Assembly (NCBI GenBank): GCA_050743385.1
Contig: JBOGFJ010000169.1
Location: forward strand, 1 to 5,950
Length of the DNA: 5,950 bases
Direction of reading: 5' to 3'
From: JACDBD01 sp050743385
GTDB taxonomy: Bacteria > Actinomycetota > Acidimicrobiia > IMCC26256 > JACDBD01
Positions 1-5,266 of the stretch are shown here, piece after piece; the stretch's first letter is position 1, and every line of letters begins with the position of its first letter. The notes below the pieces were generated by a model, which saw nothing but the letters and a program-made list of their open reading frames with translations, did no database searches and was not told the origin of the DNA. The position numbers and the translations under genes are program-made.

Positions 1-85
1 ACGGAGCAACGTCACGGTCGGTGGCGCTGTCGTTGCCACGGCGATAGACACGATCCCGCCCGGGTCGTTCGACGAGGAGCGATTG
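1..85. other. Window-edge segment, coding status unresolved
   Basis: No complete gene can be called here. The reading frame of the downstream secreted-protein gene stays open back to position 2, and its third codon positions are strongly G/C (about 25 of 30), as expected of coding DNA in this genome. No ATG, GTG or TTG occurs in that frame before position 83. The minus-strand frame that shares the same third positions is also open and has a GTG at 51-49, so the GC signal cannot say which strand is coding. The segment could be the upstream part of the same gene, the start of a divergent gene, or a non-coding leader. Confidence 0.35.
74..79 (+). promoter_or_regulatory. Ribosome binding site of the secreted-protein gene
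   Basis: GAGGAG lies 6 nt before the ATG at 86 and only 3 nt before the TTG at 83. The spacing favours the ATG, and a typical signal peptide begins there. Confidence 0.6.
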
Positions 86-649
86 ATGCGAGGACATCGG
101 AGGCAGCGGGCGGTTGCACTCGGAGCGTGCGCCCTCGCGGCGGCCGTCGCCGTCGTCGGGGCCGGCTTCCCGTCCGGGGCGGTCCCGCCGGACGAGTGGG
201 TGGAATCGCTGTGCACGTCCCTCACGACCTGGCGCGACGACCTCACCCGGGCGCGCACCGACAACGAGGTGACCGAAGGTGGCCTCGATGAACGGCGGGA
301 CGCCGTCGTGAGCTATCTGCGTCAGGTGACGCGCGACACTGACGCGCTGCTGAAGCGACTCGAGCGGGACGGAACACCCGGCGTGCCCGACGGCAAGGCG
401 GTGGCGAGGGCGTTCCGCCGGGGCTTCCGTCAGGCCCGGGCCGCCTTCGCCGACGCCCGGAAGGAAGTCGAAAACCTCGACACCGACCGGCGGCGCAAGT
501 TCGAGAACGCGCTGGAAGACATCCGGGACGACATCACCGAGGGCGCTGAGGCAGTGGACGAGACCTTCGACGACGCGTCCGAGCGCTACGACGTCGAGGC
601 GCTCGACGACGCCTTCGATGCGGAGCCCGCCTGCGCCGGGATCTCCTGA
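86..649 (+). CDS. Small secreted helical protein with two cysteines, unrecognised
   Basis: I do not recognise this 187-residue protein and assign no function. It opens with a basic stretch (MRGHRRQR) and an Ala/Val-rich hydrophobic core at about residues 9-28, a typical Sec signal peptide. Cleavage is plausible after Ala32. The mature part is highly charged, rich in Asp, Glu, Arg and Ala, and looks almost wholly helical, with possible coiled-coil character at about residues 110-165. Its only cysteines are Cys43 near the mature N-terminus and Cys183 five residues from the C-terminus, which could form a disulfide tying the two ends together outside the cytoplasm. The ATG at 86 is preferred over the TTG at 83 because of the GAGGAG at 74-79. 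A gap of 161 nt separates it from pafA, and a separate promoter may lie between them, so a functional link to pupylation is not shown. The frame is also open upstream, so an earlier start cannot be fully excluded. Confidence 0.72.
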   Translation: MRGHRRQRAVALGACALAAAVAVVGAGFPSGAVPPDEWVESLCTSLTTWRDDLTRARTDNEVTEGGLDERRDAVVSYLRQVTRDTDALLKRLERDGTPGVPDGKAVARAFRRGFRQARAAFADARKEVENLDTDRRRKFENALEDIRDDITEGAEAVDETFDDASERYDVEALDDAFDAEPACAGIS

Positions 650-684
650 CGCGGCTGCGCGACAGCAGTGCCCGCCAGGGCCGG

Positions 685-690
685 TACGCT
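685..690 (+). promoter_or_regulatory. Candidate -10 box of a leaderless-type promoter before pafA
   Basis: TACGCT matches the actinobacterial TAnnnT -10 pattern. Seven nt later comes the ATG at 698, the spacing expected if transcription starts on that A and gives a leaderless mRNA. I see no convincing -35 element; GCGACA at 659-664 is weak and 20 nt away. If real, it would drive pafA, and perhaps the genes after it, independently of the upstream secreted-protein gene. Confidence 0.4.
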
Positions 691-697
691 CCGACCG

Positions 698-811
698 ATG
701 GTGTGCGGAGGAGCGTCCCGCAGGATGGCGCCGGCCACCTCCCCGGAGGATGGCTCCCCGGAGGATGGCTTCCCGGAGGATGGCCCGGCGCCGAGCGACG
801 GAGCCATTTGA
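698..811 (+). CDS. Possible 37-residue leader ORF coupled to pafA
   Basis: An ATG at 698 opens a 37-codon frame whose TGA (809-811) shares its last base with the pafA ATG (TGATG). The peptide starts MVCGGASRRM. Its middle consists of three PEDG-type pentapeptides (SPEDG, SPEDG, FPEDG) encoded by the 15-bp tandem repeats. G/C occupies about 81 percent of its third codon positions, slightly more than in the competing frame that extends pafA upstream. It has no Shine-Dalgarno of its own but lies 7 nt after a TAnnnT box, so it would be a leaderless start. It could be a translated leader that couples ribosomes onto pafA, or a chance open frame in GC-rich leader DNA. It is not Pup: it is too short and lacks the C-terminal Gly-Gly-Gln/Glu. 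Confidence 0.35.
   Translation: MVCGGASRRMAPATSPEDGSPEDGFPEDGPAPSDGAI
735..753 (+). other. Possible hairpin covering the first repeat's GGAGG
   Basis: CCTCC at 738-742 faces GGAGG at 745-749. CCA at 735-737 can pair with TGG at 751-753 across a single bulged A at 750. The innermost pairs must open because only two bases separate the arms. The fold would hide the GGAGG and ATG of the first 15-bp repeat. This was judged by eye only, with no energy calculated. Confidence 0.3.
741..785 (+). repeat. Three 15-bp tandem repeats in the pafA leader
   Basis: The unit CCCCGGAGGATGGCT occurs at 741-755 and identically at 756-770. A third copy at 771-785 differs only in its first and last base. A separate degenerate copy, TCCCGCAGGATGGCG, lies at 716-730 with 10 nt between it and the array. 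Each unit holds a GGAGG that could pair with the anti-Shine-Dalgarno of 16S rRNA, overlapped by an ATG. The 15-nt length keeps all reading frames in register: SPEDG-type pentapeptides in the 37-codon leader frame, LPGGW in the frame of pafA. The near identity of the units suggests recent slippage or unequal crossing-over. Confidence 0.9.
800..803 (+). promoter_or_regulatory. Ribosome binding site of pafA
   Basis: GGAG ends 7 nt before the ATG at 811. With the family-typical N-terminus it fixes the pafA start there rather than at the in-frame GTG at 703. Confidence 0.6.
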
Positions 812-2169
812 TGGAGCGACGCATCTTCGGGCTCGAGAACGAGTACGGCGTCACCTGCACGCTGCGGGGCCAGCGCCGCCTGAGCCCCGACGAGGTCGCC
901 CGCTACCTCTTCCGGAGGGTCGTGTCGTGGGGCCGCTCCAGCAACGTGTTCCTCGAGAACGGCGCCCGTCTCTACCTCGACGTCGGCAGCCACCCCGAGT
1001 ACGCGACGCCCGAATGCGACTCGATCGCCGACCTCGTGGTTCACGACAAAGCGGGGGAGCGGATCCTCGAGGGTCTCGTGCGCAGCGCCGAGCACCGCCT
1101 CCGTGAGGAGGGCATCCGGGGCGAGGTGTTCCTGTTCAAGAACAACACCGACTCTGCCGGCAACTCCTACGGCTGCCACGAGAACTACCTCGTCGAGCGT
1201 GACGGCGACTTCGGGAAGTTCACCGACGTGCTCATCCCGTTCCTCGTCACCCGGCAGGTGTACGCGGGCGCGGGAAAGGTGCTCCAGACCGCCCGCGGCG
1301 CCATGTACTGCCTCAGCCAGCGGGCCGAGCACATCTGGGAGGGAGTGTCGAGCGCGACGACGCGTTCCCGCCCGATCATCAACACGCGTGACGAGCCCCA
1401 CGCCGACGCCGAGCGCTTCCGTCGCCTCCACGTGATCGTGGGCGACTCGAACATGAGCGAGTACACGACGTTCCTGAAGATCGGGGCCACCTCGATCGTG
1501 CTGCGCATGCTCGAGGAAGACGCCGGGCCGTGGCGCGATCTCAGCCTCGAGAACCCGATCCGGGCGATCCGCGAGATCAGCCACGACCTCGGCTGCCGTC
1601 GCCGGGTGCGGCTCGCCAACGGGCGGGAGCTCTCGGCCATCGACGTGCAGTCGGAGTACCTGAACCGGGCGCTGCGCTTCGCCAAGCGCCGCGGGCTGGC
1701 ACCGCTCGAGGAACGGGCCCTGGCGATGTGGGAGCACGCCATGACCGGGCTGGAGAAGGACCCGCTCTCGCTCGACACCGAGATCGACTGGGTCGTCAAG
1801 TACCACCTCATCGAGGCGTACCGCCAGAAGAACCAGCTGCCGCTCACGCACCCGCGTGTGGCACTCCTCGACCTGTCGTACCACGACGTCACCCGAGCCC
1901 GGTCGCTCTACTACCTCCTCGAGCGCCGGGGCCACGTCGAGCGCACGGTCACCGACGCCGACATCGACGCTGCCGTCAACACGCCACCACAGACAACCCG
2001 GGCGCGGCTGCGAGGCGCGTTCATCAAGCGGGCGAAGGAACGCAAGCGCGACTACACGGTCGACTGGGTGCACCTGAAGCTCAACGATCAGGCGCAGCGC
2101 ACGGTGCTCTGCAAAGACCCCTTCAAGGCTCGGGACGACCGGGTCGAGCGACTCATCAGCAGCTTGTGA
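811..2169 (+). CDS. pafA: Pup-protein ligase PafA
   Basis: PafA activates the C-terminal glutamate of Pup with ATP and joins it to lysine side chains of target proteins, marking them for the bacterial proteasome; it acts in the cytoplasm. The product is 452 residues, the length I recall for the M. tuberculosis enzyme. It begins MERRIFGLENEYGVT, the PafA N-terminus, with Glu9 and Glu11 in the metal-ATP site region. LYLDVGSHPEYATPE follows, its Asp57 corresponding to the catalytic base of the Pup ligase/depupylase family. Further conserved blocks are the NNTDSAGNSYGCHENYL region (110-127), SATTRSRPIINTRDEPHAD (181-199), VGDSNMSE (210-217) and the C-terminal TVDWVHLKLNDQAQRTVL stretch (416-433). 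The sequence and length separate it from the paralogue Dop, which is longer and carries an extra loop. The start at 811 is set by the N-terminal motif and GGAG at 800-803. Nothing looks truncated. The gene probably heads an operon with the downstream paf genes. Confidence 0.98.
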   Translation: MERRIFGLENEYGVTCTLRGQRRLSPDEVARYLFRRVVSWGRSSNVFLENGARLYLDVGSHPEYATPECDSIADLVVHDKAGERILEGLVRSAEHRLREEGIRGEVFLFKNNTDSAGNSYGCHENYLVERDGDFGKFTDVLIPFLVTRQVYAGAGKVLQTARGAMYCLSQRAEHIWEGVSSATTRSRPIINTRDEPHADAERFRRLHVIVGDSNMSEYTTFLKIGATSIVLRMLEEDAGPWRDLSLENPIRAIREISHDLGCRRRVRLANGRELSAIDVQSEYLNRALRFAKRRGLAPLEERALAMWEHAMTGLEKDPLSLDTEIDWVVKYHLIEAYRQKNQLPLTHPRVALLDLSYHDVTRARSLYYLLERRGHVERTVTDADIDAAVNTPPQTTRARLRGAFIKRAKERKRDYTVDWVHLKLNDQAQRTVLCKDPFKARDDRVERLISSL

Positions 2170-2197
2170 CGGGCGTTTGATGGCACCTCTCACCTCA

Positions 2198-2203
2198 TAG
2201 CCT
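2198..2203 (+). promoter_or_regulatory. Candidate -10 box for a leaderless DUF3866 transcript
   Basis: TAGCCT fits TAnnnT and ends 6 nt before the GTG at 2210, the spacing for transcription starting on the start codon itself. No Shine-Dalgarno lies before that GTG, which supports leaderless translation. A weak TTGATG at 2177-2182 is a possible -35 element, but with a short 15-nt spacer. Confidence 0.45.
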
Positions 2204-2209
2204 GAACCG

Positions 2210-3295
2210 GTGCCCTCGTTCAAGACCGGCGACGTCGTGCAGGTGCTCGAGGAGCGACCGGGTCTGCAGCGGGTCGATGTCGACCTCGGCTGCGGCCCCG
2301 AGCGCGCCTACGTGCTGCCCCAGTTGACCGGGACCGTCGCGCCCGGCGACCGCGTCGTCGTGAACACAACCGCGGTCGAGCTCGGCCTCGGAACCGGAGG
2401 CTGGCACGTCGTGCACTGGAACCTGGCACGCGAGTCGCTCCACGAGCCGGGGCCGGGTCACATCATCAAAGGCCGCTACACGAGCCTTCAGGCCGACGTC
2501 GGCAGCACGGAGGAGCACGCGGCCGAGCTGGCGGAGGTGGAGTCGGTCGCCGGCATGCCTGTGGTGGCGGCCGCGCTGCACAGCCAGGTACCGGCGGTGG
2601 CCGTGGCGTTCAAGGACGCCGCGCCCGACGCCAGGCTCGTCTACGTGATGACCGACGGCGCAGGCCTCCCGCTCGCGCTGTCTGATCTCGTGTTCGACTT
2701 GCGCGAACGTGAGTTGCTCGACGCCACGGTGACCTGCGGTCATGCCTTCGGCGGCGATCTCGAGGCGGTCTCGATCTTCTCCGCACTGGCAGTCGCGCGC
2801 CAGGTCGCCGCCGCCGACGCGGTCGTGGTGGCGATGGGACCGGGCATCGTCGGCACCAACACCCGTCTCGGCTTCACCGGCATGGAGGTCGGCCCCATCC
2901 TCGACGCCGCCACCGCGCTCGGCGGTGTCCCCATCGCGTGCCTGCGGGTGTCGTTCGCAGACCCCCGCGCCCGGCATGTCGGGCTCTCGCACCACAGCCG
3001 GACCGCGCTGCGGCTGGCGTGCCGGGAGCGGGCTGTGGTGGCGGTTCCGCGTCTCGGCGGTGACGAGGACGCGCGGCTGCAGGCGGATCTCGTCGCAGCG
3101 GGGATCGATGCGCGTCACGAGCTCGTGGAGGTCGACCCACCCGACGTGCTGGCGCTGCTCGACCGTGCCGGTCTCGAGGTGGTGTCGATGGGTCGGCCCG
3201 CGGCGGCCGATCCCGCACTCTTCCTCGCTGCCGGCGCCGCCGGCGCACTGGCCGCGCGCCGGATCGCCGACACGCGAGCGGGCGACCGTGGCTGA
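2210..3295 (+). CDS. DUF3866 family protein, function unknown
   Basis: This 361-residue protein matches my recollection of the DUF3866 family, known from actinobacteria and firmicutes and without an established function. Recognisable conserved blocks are NTTAVELGLGTGG (52-64), GHIIKGRYT (83-91), MTDGAGLPLALSDL (147-160), CGHAFGGDLEAV (176-187), a glycine-rich MGPGIVGTNTRLGFTG (209-224) and RVSFADPRARHVGLSHH (246-262). The N-terminal 60 residues look like a small beta domain and the rest an alpha/beta fold. The Gly-rich MGPG loop and the His/Asp-rich blocks look like a ligand or active site, but that is inference. No signal peptide or membrane segment is seen, so it is probably cytoplasmic. 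The GTG at 2210 is chosen because the family N-terminus starts there; it has no ribosome binding site and lies 6 nt after a TAnnnT box. Its end overlaps pafB by 8 nt, so the two are very likely co-expressed. Confidence 0.9.
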   Translation: MPSFKTGDVVQVLEERPGLQRVDVDLGCGPERAYVLPQLTGTVAPGDRVVVNTTAVELGLGTGGWHVVHWNLARESLHEPGPGHIIKGRYTSLQADVGSTEEHAAELAEVESVAGMPVVAAALHSQVPAVAVAFKDAAPDARLVYVMTDGAGLPLALSDLVFDLRERELLDATVTCGHAFGGDLEAVSIFSALAVARQVAAADAVVVAMGPGIVGTNTRLGFTGMEVGPILDAATALGGVPIACLRVSFADPRARHVGLSHHSRTALRLACRERAVVAVPRLGGDEDARLQADLVAAGIDARHELVEVDPPDVLALLDRAGLEVVSMGRPAAADPALFLAAGAAGALAARRIADTRAGDRG

Positions 3296-4211
3296 CCGGC
3301 TCGAGCGGCTGACGAACCTGGTCGCGACGCTGCTCGACACCCGCCGACCCCTCCCGCTGGAAGAGCTGGTCGAGCTGGTGCCCGGCTACCCGCACGACAA
3401 GGCCTCCTACCGGCGCCAGTTCGAGCGCGACAAGGACACCCTGCGCGGCATCGGGATCCCGCTGCAGACCGAGACGCTCGACGCGCTCGGACCCGAGGTC
3501 GGATACCGAATCCGGCCCGAGGAGTACTACCTCCCGGAGCTCGACCTCACCCCGGAAGAGCAGGCCGCGCTCCACGTCGCGATCACGGCCGTGCGCCTCG
3601 AGGGCGGCGCCGGACCGGAAGCGCTCTGGAAGCTCGGTGGGCTCGAGGGGGAAGCCGCCACCGCGGTGGCGGCGCTGCCGACGGTGCCGGAGCTGCCGGC
3701 GCTGTTCGACGCCTACCGGGAGCGCGCACCGGTCACGTTCGACTACCGCGGCGAGGAGCGCCGCCTCGACCCCTGGGGCATCGTGTTCCGCCGCGGTCAC
3801 TGGTACGTCGTCGGCCACGACCACGACCGTGCCGACGAGCGCGCCTTTCGCATCGACCGCATTGACGGCACGGTCGAGCTCGGCGCTGCCGGTACCGTCG
3901 AACCGCCGGCCGATCTCGATCCGAGCGAGCTTCTGCGCGACGACCCGTGGCGCTTCGGCGGAGACGAGCCCGTCGTCGCACAGGTGCTGGTCGACGCGCC
4001 ACAAGCTCCCGGCGTCGTCCACCAGGTCGGCGAGCAGGCGGTGATCGAGCGCCGTCCCGACGGGAGTGTGGTGGTCGGGCTCCAAGTGACCAACGCCGCT
4101 GCCCTTCGGTCGTTCGTCGTCGGCCTGCTCGACGGGGCCGAGGTGCTCGCGCCCCCCGAGCTGCGCGGCGAGGTCGTCGATTGGCTCGAACGGCTCGCTA
4201 CCCCGGCATGA
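3288..4211 (+). CDS. pafB: PafB-type WYL-domain transcriptional regulator
   Basis: In mycobacteria PafB acts with PafC as a transcription activator of the LexA/RecA-independent DNA-damage response; it is not part of the Pup ligation chemistry. The 307-residue product has an N-terminal winged-helix region (about 3-60: ADRLERLTNLVATLLDTRR, then the PafB-typical YRRQFERDKDTLRGIGIPL), a WYL domain (about 137-200) and a C-terminal WCX-type domain (about 226-305). The WYL signature here is HWYVV (171-175), followed by FRIDRID (187-193), the usual block of basic residues at the ligand pocket. The GTG at 3288 gives the family start MADRLERL; it overlaps the end of the DUF3866 gene by 8 nt and has only a weak purine-rich region upstream, so translational coupling is likely. 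The stop sits in an ATGA that also opens a possible mini-ORF leading to pafC. Confidence 0.93.
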   Translation: MADRLERLTNLVATLLDTRRPLPLEELVELVPGYPHDKASYRRQFERDKDTLRGIGIPLQTETLDALGPEVGYRIRPEEYYLPELDLTPEEQAALHVAITAVRLEGGAGPEALWKLGGLEGEAATAVAALPTVPELPALFDAYRERAPVTFDYRGEERRLDPWGIVFRRGHWYVVGHDHDRADERAFRIDRIDGTVELGAAGTVEPPADLDPSELLRDDPWRFGGDEPVVAQVLVDAPQAPGVVHQVGEQAVIERRPDGSVVVGLQVTNAAALRSFVVGLLDGAEVLAPPELRGEVVDWLERLATPA

Positions 4212-4300
4212 GGCGCGCGACGGCGGCGTCAGGTATCCGGCGCGAAAGCGACCGGGGCCCGAGCGGCCGGGCCCTCCGGGCCGGGGGCGGGAAAGCATGA
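4208..4300 (+). CDS. Possible 30-residue ORF bridging pafB and pafC
   Basis: ATG at 4208 overlaps the pafB stop as ATGA. The frame runs 30 codons and stops at 4298-4300, where its TGA overlaps the pafC ATG as a second ATGA. G/C fills about 83 percent of third positions. The peptide is basic and Gly/Arg/Ala-rich, starting MRRATAASGIRRES, with no domain I recognise. No Shine-Dalgarno is obvious, so it would depend on ribosomes re-starting after pafB. Its value may be to carry ribosomes across the 85-nt GC-rich gap rather than the peptide itself. It may also be coincidence, since open frames are common in such DNA. Confidence 0.35.
   Translation: MRRATAASGIRRESDRGPSGRALRAGGGKA
4255..4282 (+). 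other. Alternative GC hairpins just before pafC
   Basis: GGGCCCG at 4255-4261 pairs perfectly with CGGGCCC at 4268-4274 around a 6-nt loop. GGCCC at 4270-4274 can instead pair with GGGCC at 4278-4282 around a 3-nt loop, so the two folds exclude each other. The region lies 15-42 nt before the pafC ATG. No run of T follows, so it does not look like an intrinsic terminator. It may be a translational or processing element, or simply very GC-rich DNA. Confidence 0.5.
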
Positions 4301-5247
4301 GCCCCCGTCCCCTCGCAGGGCCACGATTGCGGCGGGTGCTGGCGCTCGTCCCCTGGATCGCCGACCATCCGGGTGCGGCGTTGGCCGACATGGCGGCGCG
4401 CTTCGACGTGAGCGAGCGCGAGCTCGAGCACGACCTGGAGCTGCTCCCGCTGTGCGGCCTCCCGCCGTACACCCCCGATCGCATGATCGAGGTGGAGCTC
4501 GTCGACGGGCACGTGTGGATCCGCTTCGCCGAATATTTCGGCCGCCCCCTCCGCCTCACTGCCGAGGAGGGCCTCGCGCTGCTCGCCGGTGGTCGAGCCC
4601 TCCTCGCGGTACCCGGCTCCGATACCGACGGCACCCTGGCCACCGCGCTCGAGAAGCTCGCCACCGGCCTCGGCACCGGCGACGGTCTCGCGGTCGAGGT
4701 CGGCGAGCCCCCCCACCTGGACGCACTGCGGCAGGCGGCGGCGACGGGAGAACGGGTCGAGATCGACTACTACTCCTTCGGTCGCGACGCGCTCACGACC
4801 CGCCGTATCGACCCGTACGCGGTGTTCCACGCCTATGGCCACTGGTATGCCGATGCCTGGTGCCACCTCGTCGACGCCGATCGGCTGTTCCGCGTCGACC
4901 GGATCCAAGCAGTGCGCGCCACCGGCGAGGCATTCGAGCCCCGTGCCGACGACGCCACCGCGGTAGCGGAGACGGTCTTTCACCCGAGCCCGGACGACCC
5001 GCGCGTGACCCTCGAGCTGGAACCCGCCGCCGGCTGGGTGGTCGAGAGCTATCCCTGCGAGGAGGTCGAAGAGCACCCCGACGGCTCGTGGCGGGTCGTG
5101 CTCGCGATCAGCGAGCAGGCGTGGCTGGAGCGGCTGCTGCTGCGTCTCGGACCGGACGCCCGTGTCGTCGAGCCACCGGAGCTGCGCCCGGTCGCAGCCG
5201 CGGCGGCCCGCCGGCTCCTGGGACGGTACCGGCGCGTGGGAGGATGA
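4297..5247 (+). CDS. pafC: PafC-type WYL-domain transcriptional regulator
   Basis: PafC is the partner of PafB in the mycobacterial DNA-damage activator. The 316-residue product carries an N-terminal helix-turn-helix (about 10-55: LRRVLALVPWIADHPG, then LADMAARFDVSERELEHDLELL), followed by the LCGLPPYTP turn (52-60) typical of PafC. A WYL domain spans about 138-208, with the signature GHWYADAW (181-188) and RLFRVDRI (196-203). The C-terminal WCX-type domain is at about 226-312. Both this protein and the upstream regulator have full length and all three domains, so they form a separate pair rather than the fused PafBC seen in some actinobacteria. The ATG at 4297 is the first start in frame; only a weak GGGAAAG precedes it, and a possible bridging ORF ends on it as ATGA. 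The stop codon also sits in an ATGA. Confidence 0.92.
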   Translation: MSPRPLAGPRLRRVLALVPWIADHPGAALADMAARFDVSERELEHDLELLPLCGLPPYTPDRMIEVELVDGHVWIRFAEYFGRPLRLTAEEGLALLAGGRALLAVPGSDTDGTLATALEKLATGLGTGDGLAVEVGEPPHLDALRQAAATGERVEIDYYSFGRDALTTRRIDPYAVFHAYGHWYADAWCHLVDADRLFRVDRIQAVRATGEAFEPRADDATAVAETVFHPSPDDPRVTLELEPAAGWVVESYPCEEVEEHPDGSWRVVLAISEQAWLERLLLRLGPDARVVEPPELRPVAAAAARRLLGRYRRVGG

Positions 5248-5254
5248 CGCGAGT

Positions 5255-5258
5255 GGAG
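5255..5258 (+). promoter_or_regulatory. Ribosome binding site of lepB
   Basis: GGAG lies 8 nt before the GTG at 5267 and supports that start. It is within 11 nt of the pafC stop, so lepB can be reached by ribosomes leaving pafC. Confidence 0.6.
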
Positions 5259-5266
5259 CCCTCCCC

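Noticed and set aside
86..140. Lipoprotein signal: LGAC ending at Cys15 of the secreted protein
   Set aside because: The hydrophobic core continues well past this cysteine and too few hydrophobic residues precede it, so it lies inside an ordinary signal peptide.
650..697. Intrinsic terminator after the secreted-protein gene
   Set aside because: Only a weak 4-bp GCTG/CAGC stem is visible and no T-run follows.
703..810. Upstream GTG start extending PafA by 36 residues
   Set aside because: PafA proteins start at the MxRRIFG motif, encoded from 811, with GGAG 7 nt before it. The extension would be LPGGW repeats with poorer third-position G/C.
698..811. The 37-codon leader ORF as Pup
   Set aside because: Pup is about 64 residues and ends in Gly-Gly-Gln or Gly-Gly-Glu. 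This peptide ends SDGAI and shares no Pup motif.
811..2169. Dop (depupylase) instead of PafA
   Set aside because: The RRIFG start, the 452-residue length and the C-terminal VHLKLNDQAQRTVL block fit PafA; Dop is longer with a different N-terminus.
2166..2200. Chain of tiny frames (GTGA at 2166, TGATG at 2178-2182) after pafA
   Set aside because: They are four and six codons long and end 9 nt short of the DUF3866 start. They show how easily stop-start overlaps arise here and temper the mini-ORF claims.
650..2210. PafBC-type damage promoter motif (TTGTC-like box spaced before TAnnnT) ahead of pafA or DUF3866
   Set aside because: Neither candidate -10 box has a TGTC-type element at the expected distance upstream.
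586..2223. A 545-codon open frame on the minus strand opposite pafA
   Set aside because: It is the antisense shadow of pafA, kept open by high G/C at third positions. Its translation shows no family motif, while the + strand is unmistakably PafA.
2874..4676. A 600-codon open frame on the minus strand across DUF3866, pafB and pafC
   Set aside because: It crosses three recognisable + strand genes, is Arg/Pro-rich, and shows no domain. It is a composition artefact.
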